From JAYZBC01 sp036339375 (lineage in GTDB: Bacteria; Pseudomonadota; Alphaproteobacteria; MPNO01; UBA2964), in the NCBI GenBank assembly GCA_036339375.1, contig JAYZBC010000086.1, forward strand, positions 7,989 through 71,988: a stretch of 64,000 nucleotides of DNA, read 5' to 3'. Below are positions 45,191 to 54,416 of the stretch, one piece after another. The translations under genes and the position numbers were made by a program. Below the pieces are notes generated by a model, which worked only from the letters and a program-made list of their open reading frames with translations, had not been told where the DNA came from and ran no database searches. Positions within the stretch are counted from its first letter, which is position 1. The number at the start of each line of letters is the position of its first letter.

Positions 45191-46078
45191 ATGGCGGATA
45201 AAAAACAACCTACTGCCGGTGGCTTGAGGACAAAGCAAAACGAAGACCTTGGAGAAATTACCAAGAAAACCTTTTATGAAATAAATGAACCCTACCTTTT
45301 TGGAGGAGGTTTCATAATTGTGTTTTTGGCCATTTGGGAGGCTATTCCCCATGTGTTTACCTTGCCGAAGGGAATATCTTTATTTTTTACGACACCGATA
45401 ACGGTTTTTGAACGGTTGTTCTCAATGCTGGATGGCAGTGAAAAAATGTTTGACGGCAATCCTTTAACTGCTCATCTGGCATCGAGTACGGAAGCCTTTT
45501 TATCCGGGTTAGGCTTGTCCATCATTGTAGCTCTTCCTTTGGGTATAATTTTAGGAAGGTCAAAAATTTTGAATGCGATGTTTGATCCTTTTGTAACGGC
45601 GATTAATGCAACCCCTCGTCTTGTTTTTCTCCCTATAATTATGATTTGGGTTGGTATTGGCTATTGGACAGTGACCCTGATTGTTTTTATTGGTGCTGTT
45701 TTTCCACTTCTTATTAATACTTACGCAGGAGTAAAAAATGCCGATCAACTCCTCATAAATGTGGTCAAATCTTTTGGTGCCAACGAGTGGGAAATTAACA
45801 AATTGGTGATACTGCCCAACTCACTACCCTTTATCATTGCAGGGCTGCGTCTTGCGATAGGACGAGCCATTCTGGGGATCGTTGTTGCAGAATTTTTTGG
45901 TGGGACGACCATGGGGATGGGTGTCATTATGGTTGACGCGTCGGGTAAGTTCCATGTCGACGTAGTGTTTGTGGGTCTTATTATGTTTATGACCCTTTCC
46001 CTAATCCTTACGGCAATTGTCAAAATTATTGAAAACAAACTGAGCCGTTGGCGTCCCCAGCAGGTTAAAACATTTTAA
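45191..46078 (+). CDS. ABC transporter permease, second of pair
   Basis: A 295-residue homologue of the previous permease, giving a heterodimeric channel. The EAA-like loop is VVKSFGANEWEINKLVILP. The N-terminal ~40 residues are a polar cytoplasmic extension absent from the partner. The ATG at 45191 sits three bases past the previous stop and has GGGAT upstream. Two different permeases are unusual for SsuABC-type systems, which mostly use a homodimer. They occur in systems for phthalate or other aromatic acids, so this would suit an aromatic substrate. Confidence 0.9.
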   Translation: MADKKQPTAGGLRTKQNEDLGEITKKTFYEINEPYLFGGGFIIVFLAIWEAIPHVFTLPKGISLFFTTPITVFERLFSMLDGSEKMFDGNPLTAHLASSTEAFLSGLGLSIIVALPLGIILGRSKILNAMFDPFVTAINATPRLVFLPIIMIWVGIGYWTVTLIVFIGAVFPLLINTYAGVKNADQLLINVVKSFGANEWEINKLVILPNSLPFIIAGLRLAIGRAILGIVVAEFFGGTTMGMGVIMVDASGKFHVDVVFVGLIMFMTLSLILTAIVKIIENKLSRWRPQQVKTF

Positions 46079-46107
46079 GTTTAAATTAAAACTTGGGGGT
46101 ATAGAAA

Positions 46108-46132
46108 AAGGCGCGGGGTTTTCCCGCGCCTT
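46108..46132. terminator. Bidirectional intrinsic terminator
   Basis: A 10-bp stem (AAGGCGCGGG / CCCGCGCCTT, 46108-46117 and 46123-46132) with a 5-base loop, lying between the convergent ABC permease and receptor genes. On the minus strand it is followed by TTTCTAT; on the plus strand by TTATCTAATT. Confidence 0.8.
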
Positions 46133-46154
46133 ATCTAATTCAGAAAAAATTATT

Positions 46155-47204
46155 TTATTTAAGTTTGCCTTGAACTACCGGTGGCGCTTGTAGGTAATAA
46201 CCAATTTCGCGCAATGCCTCGTCTAATAGTTTCCGTTCAACGAATTGTTCAGGATTGGGAACCGGTGTTTTCTTATCCCAAAGGCCCTTGCTGATCATCC
46301 TATTAACGCGACCACTGAACAGCTTACCTAAGAGTACAGCAGGAATATCGGGGCCGTATTGATCATGCACAGTGTCCCATATAACTCCAGCTTGTTTCTT
46401 ATCTTTAATACCAAAATATTTCTGAATAACTTCCACGGAACCCTTTTTGTTTGTAGCAAGATACTGTTCCGCTTTGGCAATGGCTTTGATGAATTTTTTT
46501 ACCGTTGCACGGTTATTTTTTAGGTACTTTTTAGTAACCCAAAACGTGCCTCCAACGCGGGGTAAATATTCACCTGTTTTAACTAGAATTTTAAAACCAC
46601 TCATTGCTGCTTTGGCAGCGTTTGGAAAGGATAAAAGACCGCCGTGGATGCTTCCATTAATCATGGCGGCTATGCGCTCCGGCTCTCCCTGAAAGGAGAT
46701 AACCTTGTAATCGCGGCCAACTTCCATATTGAAAAATTCACCCAAAGTGATTTCACCCTCGTCGTAATCAGCACTGCCAGGACGTCCATAACCGATAGTT
46801 TTACCCTTGAGGTCTTTAACTGTTTTTATGCTTGGGTGAACGACAATTGCCCATTGGGAAATTAGTGATTCACCGACCACATACCGTAATGGCGCGCCTT
46901 TGAGAATGGCCTGTGATCCGCCCCCTGGAATTGGAACAAAGTCAATAGCGCCGCCAATTCCCGCTGTTAAAAGACCCTTGCCGGTCATGGCTACATACTT
47001 GGCATCCAGGCCTTCCCGCTTAAAAAAACCTTTGTCCATTGCAACATAGGATGGGATATGAAATCCACTTGCTCCCGTCGTACGGCCCACGGTAATTTTA
47101 GTTCCGGCTAGCACCTCGGTGCTCAAAATTGATAACAACACCACACTTGAAATCGCAACTGTTTTTGTAACAGATGTAAAGATTTTAAGCCTGCGTATAT
47201 TCAT
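46155..47204 (-). CDS. ABC transporter periplasmic binding protein (NMT1/SsuA type)
   Basis: A 349-residue receptor with a signal peptide (cleavage near VLAGTK, residues 33-36). The NMT1-like two-lobe body has GASGFHIPSYVAMDKGFF, PGGGSQAILKGAP and LKGKTIGYGRPG. GGGAG precedes the ATG. It faces the ATPase-permease operon at 43604-46078 and is very likely its receptor, transcribed separately. Related proteins bind sulfonates, aromatic acids or thiamine precursors. Confidence 0.9.
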   Translation of the reverse strand: MNIRRLKIFTSVTKTVAISSVVLLSILSTEVLAGTKITVGRTTGASGFHIPSYVAMDKGFFKREGLDAKYVAMTGKGLLTAGIGGAIDFVPIPGGGSQAILKGAPLRYVVGESLISQWAIVVHPSIKTVKDLKGKTIGYGRPGSADYDEGEITLGEFFNMEVGRDYKVISFQGEPERIAAMINGSIHGGLLSFPNAAKAAMSGFKILVKTGEYLPRVGGTFWVTKKYLKNNRATVKKFIKAIAKAEQYLATNKKGSVEVIQKYFGIKDKKQAGVIWDTVHDQYGPDIPAVLLGKLFSGRVNRMISKGLWDKKTPVPNPEQFVERKLLDEALREIGYYLQAPPVVQGKLK

Positions 47205-47462
47205 TCTTTTTCTCCCTTTACAGCCTATTTTCTTTTCATATTTATAAACGGTCGATTTTAGACCTACCGTAATTTAACAGTAGGAGCGTCAATCTATTCA
47301 ATGTCAAGGAAGAGAAAACAATTTCCGTTTACACTATGTTCGATACTTTTTTTGTGGTTTAGAGGCGATTAAGGGCACAAGAATTTTTTCTCCAAAATTT
47401 TTATTTCATAAGCGTTCTGAAATTTTAGGGCACGGTTATTTTCCGCACGCCTGTTTAAAAAA

Positions 47463-48428
47463 TCAGGACGGTGAATCTGGACCGGGGACAGTTCCCATTT
47501 TTACTAGCGCGTTCTCAACAAACTGATTAACGATAATCTCTTCGGCAGTTACCCTTTGGAGTTCGGGGTTTAATTGAAAAAACAGGTTTATTTCTTGTTC
47601 CCAATGTTTTGGTGTTAATTCTCCGTTTATGGCGAAACCGTTTGTGTCATGTTCTTGTTGCCAAATCTTTTTCACCTCATTATCACTGACAGGGACAGTG
47701 ACAAAATTATCGTAGACTTTTTTAAAATCTGAAAAATCATTGTGGAGCCTGCGAGACGCATTAATCATGCCGCGCGTCAACCGCGCCAATTCTTCTGGGT
47801 GTTCTTGTTGAAACCTTTCGGTTGTTCCCAACACACCATGGGGTTGGATAGGGACGAGATCCTTTAGTTGAGCAAAGCCGAGTAGATTATGGAGAGAATT
47901 ATTTGGGTCTTTATCCAAAGAGATGGCTTCTTCCACTCTTATTAAAGAGACATCTATTGTTCCCTCCAATAGGCGCTCAATTCTTTCTGGTGGTGGCCCT
48001 ACAGCCTGCCAATCTATTGTTTCTTCGGAAATATGCAACGACGCGACAACAAGTCTTGCCATGTGGTGGCTGAGTGCACCAAACCCGTCAAGAGCCCACG
48101 AAACACCATCTAAATCCTCTACCTTTTCTATATGTTTTTGAACAACTAGGTTTTGGGCGAGGCCTCGGGCCATTGATACAATAACCTTTACGGGTTTCCC
48201 TTCAGATCTAAACCGAAGGACTGGACCAAGGCCCCCATAGGAAACGTCTACAAGGTTATCTAATACGGCCTGCATGGCAGCAACGCCCCCATGTACTGGG
48301 GTCCATGAGACATCAAGACCCTCTTCCTTCCAACAGTTTAAATAAGTGGCAGCGGCACAAGAAAGATCATCCACACCAAAAGTAGGTCCGGACCCTGCTG
48401 CAAGTCTTATTGGGAGAACATCAACCAT
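47463..48428 (-). CDS. Cytoplasmic NMT1/SsuA-fold protein (possible enzyme)
   Basis: A 321-residue protein with the two-lobe fold of ABC binding proteins, starting with an IRLAAGSGPTFGVDDL strand and followed by the VSYGGLGPVLRFRSEGKPV lobe. It has no signal peptide and no hydrophobic N-terminus, so it should stay in the cytoplasm. In the same fold class, Thi5 and 4,5-dihydroxyphthalate decarboxylase are enzymes rather than transport proteins. AAGGAAG precedes the ATG. It ends a PhyH-alcohol dehydrogenase-NMT1 operon with very small gaps, and no permease gene is with it. That context argues for an enzyme in the pathway, though this is inference. Confidence 0.8.
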   Translation of the reverse strand: MVDVLPIRLAAGSGPTFGVDDLSCAAATYLNCWKEEGLDVSWTPVHGGVAAMQAVLDNLVDVSYGGLGPVLRFRSEGKPVKVIVSMARGLAQNLVVQKHIEKVEDLDGVSWALDGFGALSHHMARLVVASLHISEETIDWQAVGPPPERIERLLEGTIDVSLIRVEEAISLDKDPNNSLHNLLGFAQLKDLVPIQPHGVLGTTERFQQEHPEELARLTRGMINASRRLHNDFSDFKKVYDNFVTVPVSDNEVKKIWQQEHDTNGFAINGELTPKHWEQEINLFFQLNPELQRVTAEEIIVNQFVENALVKMGTVPGPDSPS

Positions 48429-48439
48429 AAAATCTTCCT

Positions 48440-49555
48440 TTAAGGGGGTGTTGTGGTGTCGAGGTAAATATGCACGGGCTCTGGTCCATCTTGAATTTCA
48501 CGTCCCAAAAGGCGAACGGCTTTTTCAGCTTCACTTAAACTATAGGAATGCGTACAAAGTTTTTTTAAGCCCTGCCATTTTCTAGACAGAATATCCACCG
48601 CACGAGCCGTATCTTCCCAATCTGATGAAAGGACACCAAGCATTGAGATTTCGTTAAATAACAACTTATCGGTGTAAAAATTATTAAGAGCGTTATGTGT
48701 TTTGACTCCGGCAACAACAATCGTTCCCCCTTTACGTACCATTTCAACCGCTTGTATCAAGGGTTCAGTCGCCCCCATTGACACATCGAGTATGATATCC
48801 GCTTTGCGTCCATTCGTTAGGTCATTAACCCGTGCCACAGGATCTTCTTCATCAACATTTATAGTAGCATCTGCACCCAGCTCTTTGGCTAATGAAAGGC
48901 GGTACTCATCCGCAGCAATACCCGTTACAATTATTTGTCCTGCCCCCATTTCCTTAGCCACAACAACGCTCAAAAGTCCACGCTGCCCCGGTCCTTCTAT
49001 AACAATGGTTTGACCTTCCTGTAAATTTGGACGCGCCCAGGCCCAACGCACGGCATTAGAAAGTGGGTTGTAAAGGCTCATAATATCTGTAGGGATGTCA
49101 TTTGGTATTTTGTGTAATCGTGCTTTGGGGTGCAAATAAAGATGGGATGCATACCCTCCCCATAAGTGGGGGGCGGTATCAAAGCCCATTCGTAGGCCGT
49201 AACCCATGTTAGAATCGCAGAAAATGGGTCGGCCATCATGGCAAGCTAAACATTCACCGCAAGGTATAGAAGTTTCAACGATTACCCGATCGCCTTCCTT
49301 CACGCCCCACCGGGTTGCCGCCTTGGCACCGACACGGTCTACCCATCCAAAAATTTCATGCCCCGGAGTGATTGGTAAAGTGCCATGAGTGGTGCCGATA
49401 AAATGACCATCAAATTGTTCATAATCTGTTCCACAAAGCCCGGCGGCTTCCATGCGGAGAAGACCTTCATCGGGGCCTATTTCTGGAATAGGAACTTCCC
49501 GTGTTTCAAATTTTCTGATTTCAGTCAAAACTGCTGCATAGGCTGTTTCTGTCAT
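48440..49555 (-). CDS. Zinc-dependent medium-chain alcohol dehydrogenase
   Basis: A 371-residue MDR dehydrogenase. The catalytic zinc ligands are Cys in GLCGTDYEQF and His in TPGHEIFGWV. The structural zinc site is CGECLACHDGRPIFC with all four cysteines. The NAD(P) motif is EGPGQRGLLSVV, which departs from the usual GAGxxG spacing. It begins three bases after the PhyH stop and ends 11 bases before the binding-protein-fold gene. It would oxidise an alcohol formed by the upstream hydroxylase. Confidence 0.9.
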   Translation of the reverse strand: MTETAYAAVLTEIRKFETREVPIPEIGPDEGLLRMEAAGLCGTDYEQFDGHFIGTTHGTLPITPGHEIFGWVDRVGAKAATRWGVKEGDRVIVETSIPCGECLACHDGRPIFCDSNMGYGLRMGFDTAPHLWGGYASHLYLHPKARLHKIPNDIPTDIMSLYNPLSNAVRWAWARPNLQEGQTIVIEGPGQRGLLSVVVAKEMGAGQIIVTGIAADEYRLSLAKELGADATINVDEEDPVARVNDLTNGRKADIILDVSMGATEPLIQAVEMVRKGGTIVVAGVKTHNALNNFYTDKLLFNEISMLGVLSSDWEDTARAVDILSRKWQGLKKLCTHSYSLSEAEKAVRLLGREIQDGPEPVHIYLDTTTPP

Positions 49556-49558
49556 GGG

Positions 49559-50389
49559 TCAACTGCGCCCCCCTAAAGCGATTTTGTCGGCCGTTGTGTT
49601 TGTGAATTTTGCACGGGTTTGTATCATATAATCAATACACTCGCTGTCATAATTTTCCTTAGGTTCTGGATCCTCACCCCAATTATCTCCAACATTTTCA
49701 CCCCGTAATAACATTGCGGTGGCCCCCTCAAAACGAGTCTCTTTTACATGTGGAGCAACATAGTGAATGGAAAACCCTACGCGGGGATGATTTGCTCGAT
49801 TGGGTTGGGAACCATGGACAACACTTTCATGATGAAAAACGACCTGACCGGCATTTAATTCAGCACAAATGGCGTTTTGTTCAGGAACATTGACCACTGT
49901 TTGTCCTTGTTGAACTAAATTATCTTTATGCATTTTAATTTCATGGACGGCTGGGGGGCCTTTATGCGTTCCAGGTATGTAACGAACACAGCCCGACTCA
50001 ATAGTTGAATCATTGAAACCCAACCAAGCTGTCAGTGTTTCAGCCGGTTTAAAGCCATAATAAAAGCTATCGGTATGCCAAGATACAAAACGTGGATCAT
50101 TAGCTTTTTTGGTAAAAAAGGCAGTGCCCCAACACAAAATATTGGGTCCAATTATATCTTCAACTGCGTCCAATAAAGCGGGGTTCCTTACAATGTCACA
50201 CAACCAAGGAAAAGGGAGGTGAGCTTTTATACGGAATTTCTTCTGTGGTTCATAGCCCAGGTGTTTTTCCATTTCCACAAATTTTTGATGGAAAACGGCT
50301 GCCTCTTCCCTTGTATAAACGTTTATAGGGAATAAAAAGCCATCCTGATGAAAACGTGCAACTTGTTCTTGGGTTAAAACATTTGACAT
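49559..50389 (-). CDS. Phytanoyl-CoA dioxygenase (PhyH) family hydroxylase
   Basis: A 276-residue Fe(II)/2-oxoglutarate dioxygenase of the PhyH group. The metal motif is SWHTDSFYYG (His-x-Asp) and the second His is in ESVVHGSQPNRA, with the 2-oxoglutarate Arg in HPRVGFS. The ATG at 50389 has GGAG upstream and is preferred to the TTG at 50395. It heads the operon with the dehydrogenase and the NMT1-fold protein: hydroxylation, then oxidation, then a third step. Confidence 0.9.
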   Translation of the reverse strand: MSNVLTQEQVARFHQDGFLFPINVYTREEAAVFHQKFVEMEKHLGYEPQKKFRIKAHLPFPWLCDIVRNPALLDAVEDIIGPNILCWGTAFFTKKANDPRFVSWHTDSFYYGFKPAETLTAWLGFNDSTIESGCVRYIPGTHKGPPAVHEIKMHKDNLVQQGQTVVNVPEQNAICAELNAGQVVFHHESVVHGSQPNRANHPRVGFSIHYVAPHVKETRFEGATAMLLRGENVGDNWGEDPEPKENYDSECIDYMIQTRAKFTNTTADKIALGGRS

Positions 50390-50523
50390 TGGCAAATTCT
50401 CCAGGGTTTAGCCCACTTTGTATTTACCTTTTTTCTATAAATTCCTAATAAAGTGAATATAATGTTTGAATCTAACGGTTTTAACAATATCGTAAAGGTA
50501 TTCTGAGAAAAAAGGAGAGCGCC

Positions 50524-50985
50524 ATGTCAACAAAAAAAGCAAGAGCCCTTGGCATAAATCACATAGTTCTTGAAGTTGATGATTTAGATGAAGCACTCCA
50601 ATTTTATAGCACTATTTTTGAATTTAAATTACGTGGTCGAAATGAACACAATGCATTCATCGATTTGGGTGATCAATTTATTCAATTGAGGGTGGGGCGA
50701 ACGCAAGAGCCGGACGTGTCACGCCATTTTGGTTTGGTTGTGGATGATCGGAAGTTGGTAAAGAAGGCTTTAGAGAAAATGGGTGTCAATCTGCTTGAAC
50801 GAGGTCTGAATTTCATAGACCCTTGGGGTAATAGAGTAGAAGTGGTAGCGTATAGTGAAATTCAATTTACAAAAGCAGCAAACATTTTGAGAGGTATGGG
50901 GAGCCATAGTCTTAAAAAGACTCCCGCTGCAATCTCGGAACTCAGTCAAAAGGGTATGGCCCCTAAATCGGAAAATACTTTTTGA
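50524..50985 (+). CDS. Single-domain VOC family protein
   Basis: A 153-residue vicinal-oxygen-chelate protein. Metal ligand candidates are His in INHIVLEVDDLDEALQFY, His in SRHFGLVVDD and Glu in PWGNRVEVVAY, a complete His-His-Glu set. AAAAGGAGAG precedes the ATG. The chain ends in a Ser/Lys-rich tail of about 25 residues. It precedes the acyl-CoA-dehydrogenase-like monooxygenase gene by 144 bases and may take part in the same ring-cleavage route. Confidence 0.85.
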   Translation: MSTKKARALGINHIVLEVDDLDEALQFYSTIFEFKLRGRNEHNAFIDLGDQFIQLRVGRTQEPDVSRHFGLVVDDRKLVKKALEKMGVNLLERGLNFIDPWGNRVEVVAYSEIQFTKAANILRGMGSHSLKKTPAAISELSQKGMAPKSENTF

Positions 50986-51129
50986 AGGAGATTTGAAAAA
51001 CAACTTAGATTCCTATGACAAATTATAATTTAGTTTTAAAAAACTCTGTGCTTAAGAGAAAGAATGCAATTTTACATAAAGTAAAAACTAAAAAATTTGA
51101 ATAAAAAATGGAAAACAGAGTCTAAATGA

Positions 51130-52338
51130 ATGTTAGATAGAGGTGAACGTAACCTTGTAACAAAGGTGGACCTGGTTGATCGTGCGCGGGAAATGGTACC
51201 GATTTTGCTAGAACGGGCGGCAGAAGCTGAAAAAATGAGACGGCTTCACGACAAGACTCAAAAGGCTTTTCTTGATGCGGGGTTCTACAAAATATTTCTT
51301 CCCGTTCGATATGGCGGGTACGAAATGGAGTTCAGCACTCTTATGGATATTTGTTCAGAACTTGGTCGTGGTTGTGGATCAAGTTGTTGGGTTTTTAGCA
51401 ATTTAATTGGCCAAACTTGGATTAACGGAATGAAAAACCAAGAGGCTCAAGATGATGTGTGGGCAAAAAATCCTGATGCGTTAATCGCCTCTTCCTTCCC
51501 TGGAAAGGGTGCAACAGTTAAAACAGTAAATGGCGGATGGATTGCTGACGGTATGTGGAGTTTTTCGAGTGGTATAGATTTTGCCGAATGGAGCAACGTA
51601 CAGCTTTTTGTGCCCCAGAAAGAAGGGCCACCTCAACATCAATTTGCACTCGTACCAAAATCAGAATTCAAGATTGTTGATGATTGGTTTCCAAGCGGTT
51701 TAGCGGGTACCGGGAGTAGATCCTTCATTCTTAAAAAAGTATTTATTCCGGAACATCGGGCGATTTCCGCAGGACAAGTACAGGGTGGTCCTACACCCGG
51801 AAGTTCTGTAAACCCTAATCCTCTATATAAATTGCCTTTATTTGCGATCGGGACAAAGCAGTTTTCCTCCACGGCCCTGGGTGTGGCTCTTGGAGCACTT
51901 GACGCTATGGAAGCAGACATCTCAACGCGAAAGTCTGTTGGGGGCGTGGTGTTGCGTGAACAAGCCACGGTTCAAGCTCGGGTCGCAGAAGCAGGTGCAG
52001 AAATTGAAGCTGCACGGGCCCTTTTGTTGGAAGATTTTCGTGATAGCTTGGAGGTCGCACAAAGCGAAGCACCGCCAACACTTGAACAAAGGGCTCGTTG
52101 GCGTCGTAACAACTCTTTCGCCGGTAAACTATGTGTTCAAGCCGTGGAACGTTTATTTCCATTAGCGGGTGGTCGTGGTTTAAATTTTTCAAGTCCCTTC
52201 CAAAGGGCAGTTAGAGATGTGCACGCTGCTACCTCTCAAAACAGTATGGCATGGGATGTAGCTGCCATTACGTATGGCCAAATGAGATTTGGTGCAGTTA
52301 TGTCTGATCCCAGATACTTTCCAGAGAAAAAGAAATAA
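51130..52338 (+). CDS. Acyl-CoA dehydrogenase-fold flavin monooxygenase (HsaA/HpaB-like)
   Basis: A 402-residue flavin-dependent hydroxylase with the acyl-CoA dehydrogenase fold. An N-terminal helical domain (KTQKAFLDAGFYKIFLPVRYGG), a central beta domain (GGWIADGMWSFSSGIDFA) and a C-terminal four-helix domain (RAVRDVHAATSQNSMAWD) are visible. This sequence style is that of two-component phenol/steroid hydroxylase oxygenase subunits, not beta-oxidation enzymes. No flavin reductase is nearby. The ATG at 51130 lacks a strong ribosome site. It lies between two VOC genes, in keeping with ortho-hydroxylation followed by extradiol cleavage. Confidence 0.87.
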   Translation: MLDRGERNLVTKVDLVDRAREMVPILLERAAEAEKMRRLHDKTQKAFLDAGFYKIFLPVRYGGYEMEFSTLMDICSELGRGCGSSCWVFSNLIGQTWINGMKNQEAQDDVWAKNPDALIASSFPGKGATVKTVNGGWIADGMWSFSSGIDFAEWSNVQLFVPQKEGPPQHQFALVPKSEFKIVDDWFPSGLAGTGSRSFILKKVFIPEHRAISAGQVQGGPTPGSSVNPNPLYKLPLFAIGTKQFSSTALGVALGALDAMEADISTRKSVGGVVLREQATVQARVAEAGAEIEAARALLLEDFRDSLEVAQSEAPPTLEQRARWRRNNSFAGKLCVQAVERLFPLAGGRGLNFSSPFQRAVRDVHAATSQNSMAWDVAAITYGQMRFGAVMSDPRYFPEKKK

Positions 52339-52379
52339 TTGGTGCATGATGTTTAATTTTTTGTCACAGGAGGAAAATT

Positions 52380-52856
52380 ATGGCTAAACTAAGACATTTG
52401 GCAATGTCGGTAGATGATCCTGAAAAAACAGCAGACTTTTATTGTGAGGCTTTTGACATGGAGAGAGTAGGGAGAACAGACTCCCCACTCGCAAAGGGTT
52501 GTTATGTATCAGATGGCGTGATCACAGTAGCGCTCCTAAAATATAAAAGCGATCATTGGGCAGGTTATGTAGAGGGAGAAGACGAACGGGGCAAAGATTT
52601 TGTTGGGCTCCATCATTTTGGTTTTTGGGTTGATGATGTAGAACAGGCTGAGGAAAGAATAGAAAAGGCGGGCGGAAAATATTTTATGGGACGGCCCGAG
52701 ACAAAGGCGCCTACGACCTTCTACGAGATGAAATTCCGCGATCCTAACGGCATTATTTTTGATGTAACTCACTTGGGTTGGGGAGGGGCTACGAAGAACG
52801 TAGTTGCTGCTGAAGGTACGCCTGAACCACCGAAGCGGGGACATCCAGGCGACTAG
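52380..52856 (+). CDS. Single-domain VOC family protein (glyoxalase/extradiol dioxygenase fold)
   Basis: A 158-residue VOC protein. The strands contain KLRHLAMSVDDPEKTADFY, LHHFGFWVDDVEQAE and KFRDPNGIIFDVTHLGW; the third ligand position appears as Asp rather than Glu. AGGAGG at ideal distance precedes the ATG. It follows the monooxygenase gene by 41 bases, so the two are probably co-transcribed. It could cleave the hydroxylated product or isomerise it. Confidence 0.87.
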   Translation: MAKLRHLAMSVDDPEKTADFYCEAFDMERVGRTDSPLAKGCYVSDGVITVALLKYKSDHWAGYVEGEDERGKDFVGLHHFGFWVDDVEQAEERIEKAGGKYFMGRPETKAPTTFYEMKFRDPNGIIFDVTHLGWGGATKNVVAAEGTPEPPKRGHPGD

Positions 52857-52900
52857 AAAACGTTTTAAATTAGTAGGTGTTCTTAAATCTGATTAAACAT

Positions 52901-53149
52901 TTACTTTTCGGGTGGGAGAATTTCCACAGTGCATACTTGATCAATGAGGTGGCTACGGCTGATATCGTGGAGATGAAGCCGCTTTTGTTCGTTGTTAAGG
53001 GTTTTTCCTAATCCTTGGGTCATAATGAGAACGAGGGATCTGTCACCCATATCAAGCCAGAAGCTACGTCTAACTAGTTTTCCATCTCCGTCTCGTGCGA
53101 AGGGATTGGAAGGGTCGCTACCCATATCTGGTTCAAAAAATCTTGCCAT
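52901..53149 (-). CDS. Small unknown protein (82 aa)
   Basis: An 82-residue soluble protein that I do not recognise. It reads like a compact alpha/beta domain with many charged residues and one cysteine, and ends TVEILPPEK. GGAAA precedes the ATG at moderate spacing. It is divergent from the PEP-mutase-family gene 123 bases away and converges on the VOC gene. Codon usage is similar to neighbours. Low-certainty gene call. Confidence 0.5.
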   Translation of the reverse strand: MARFFEPDMGSDPSNPFARDGDGKLVRRSFWLDMGDRSLVLIMTQGLGKTLNNEQKRLHLHDISRSHLIDQVCTVEILPPEK

Positions 53150-53272
53150 CGTTAATTTCCAATCTTTTCAAATAAACTAGTTGAACAAAAGAATTATGAG
53201 AAATTTTTCAGGTGTATTGCCTATCGAGTCTATCAAAACAATTCAAATTTAACAAAATTTTTGGAGGATAAA

Positions 53273-54139
53273 ATGAATTGGAGTGACCGTCGCAAGGGTT
53301 TCCGGAGGATTATAGAAAGTAATCGTTGCATAAATCCCGGATCTGTTTTTGATCCTATTTCAGCAAGAATAGCCGAGGAAGTTGGTTACGAAGTTGGAAT
53401 GTTTGCCGGTTCGGTTGCGTCTATGGTGGTGCTGGGGTCACCCGACTTGGTATTACTAACACTTTCAGAGTTTTCCCAACAAACTTATCGAATTTGTCGT
53501 TCAAGCAAAATTCCTCTTCTTGTCGATGCGGACCATGGTTATGGTAATGCTTTAAATGTTCGGAGAACTGTCCAAGAGTTGGAAACAGCTGGTGTAGCAG
53601 CACTTACAATTGAAGATACTGACCTTCCAACGGGATTCAAGACTTCAGCAAAAACTAATTTGATATCAATTGAAGAGGGTGTAGGGAAAATGGCTGCCGC
53701 TCTTGACGGTCGGCAGGATCCGTCTCTGGTGATTGTGGGACGTACTAGCGCCATGGCAGTAACTGGAGTGGAGGATGCCGTAGCACGAATTTCTGCATAC
53801 GAAAATGCAGGAGTGGACGCTATTTTCTTGAGCGGTGTCAAAGATGTAGAACAACTTACTGCCGCATCTGAAGTAATTTCTGTACCTCTTTTTCTTGGAG
53901 GCGGAGGAGAAAAGTTGGGTAATCGGGAACTATTAGAATCTTTGGGAGTCCGGATTTGTCTTCAAGGTCATCTCCCATTTCATGCCTCCATCAGAGCCAC
54001 CTACGAAACCTTAAAATCTTTGTATGGAGGAACTCCCCCTTCAAAGATAGGATCATTACCTGCCGCTGGCCTAATGAAAAGGCTTACTCAAGAAGAACTA
54101 CACCAGGACTGGATAAAAAGATGGCTTGGAAACGAATAA
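53273..54139 (+). CDS. Isocitrate lyase/PEP mutase family lyase (oxaloacetate decarboxylase-like)
   Basis: A 288-residue TIM-barrel enzyme of the PEP mutase/isocitrate lyase superfamily. It keeps NPGSVFDPISARIAEE, VDADHGYGNALNV (Mg-binding Asp pair) and LTIEDTDLP (Glu-Asp). The KKCGH loop of isocitrate lyases is missing, as in oxaloacetate decarboxylase and other carboxyvinyl-carboxyphosphonate types. The ATG at 53273 has GGAGG in the preceding TTGGAGGATAAA; the upstream TTG is not needed. It could split a C4-C6 keto or hydroxy acid produced by the neighbouring ring-cleavage genes. Confidence 0.9.
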   Translation: MNWSDRRKGFRRIIESNRCINPGSVFDPISARIAEEVGYEVGMFAGSVASMVVLGSPDLVLLTLSEFSQQTYRICRSSKIPLLVDADHGYGNALNVRRTVQELETAGVAALTIEDTDLPTGFKTSAKTNLISIEEGVGKMAAALDGRQDPSLVIVGRTSAMAVTGVEDAVARISAYENAGVDAIFLSGVKDVEQLTAASEVISVPLFLGGGGEKLGNRELLESLGVRICLQGHLPFHASIRATYETLKSLYGGTPPSKIGSLPAAGLMKRLTQEELHQDWIKRWLGNE

Positions 54140-54233
54140 CAGATTTTTATTGAGTTGTGTTTTGAAAAAGCCAAAACACCAAATTCTTTGGTGAATCAGG
54201 GGAGCTAAAAAATTTTGAGAAGTGTGAGGTGTT

Positions 54234-54416
54234 CTATTCCTTACTAATATAATATGCCCCAGCATCATCACGTTTTAGTATGTCTAATTCCCTTAACTCT
54301 CCCCAAGCTCGAAGAAAAACCTTCCAGGAAACAGTCGCATGTTTATCAACTAGGTCATGAAATTGTTGCGGGCTTGTTTCTAAAATTTCTATAAGGGATT
54401 CGGTGAGGGGGCTCAT
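54234..54416 (-). CDS. 60-residue protein overlapping ubiD, winged-helix-like
   Basis: A small leftward protein whose ATG overlaps the ubiD stop by four bases (ATGA), so the two are translationally coupled. Secondary structure by eye is two or three helices followed by a beta wing (ILKRDDAGAYYISKE), as in a mini winged helix. No cysteine or membrane segment. It might bind UbiD or act as a tiny regulator. I do not recognise the family. The coupling argues strongly that it is real. Confidence 0.7.
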   Translation of the reverse strand: MSPLTESLIEILETSPQQFHDLVDKHATVSWKVFLRAWGELRELDILKRDDAGAYYISKE

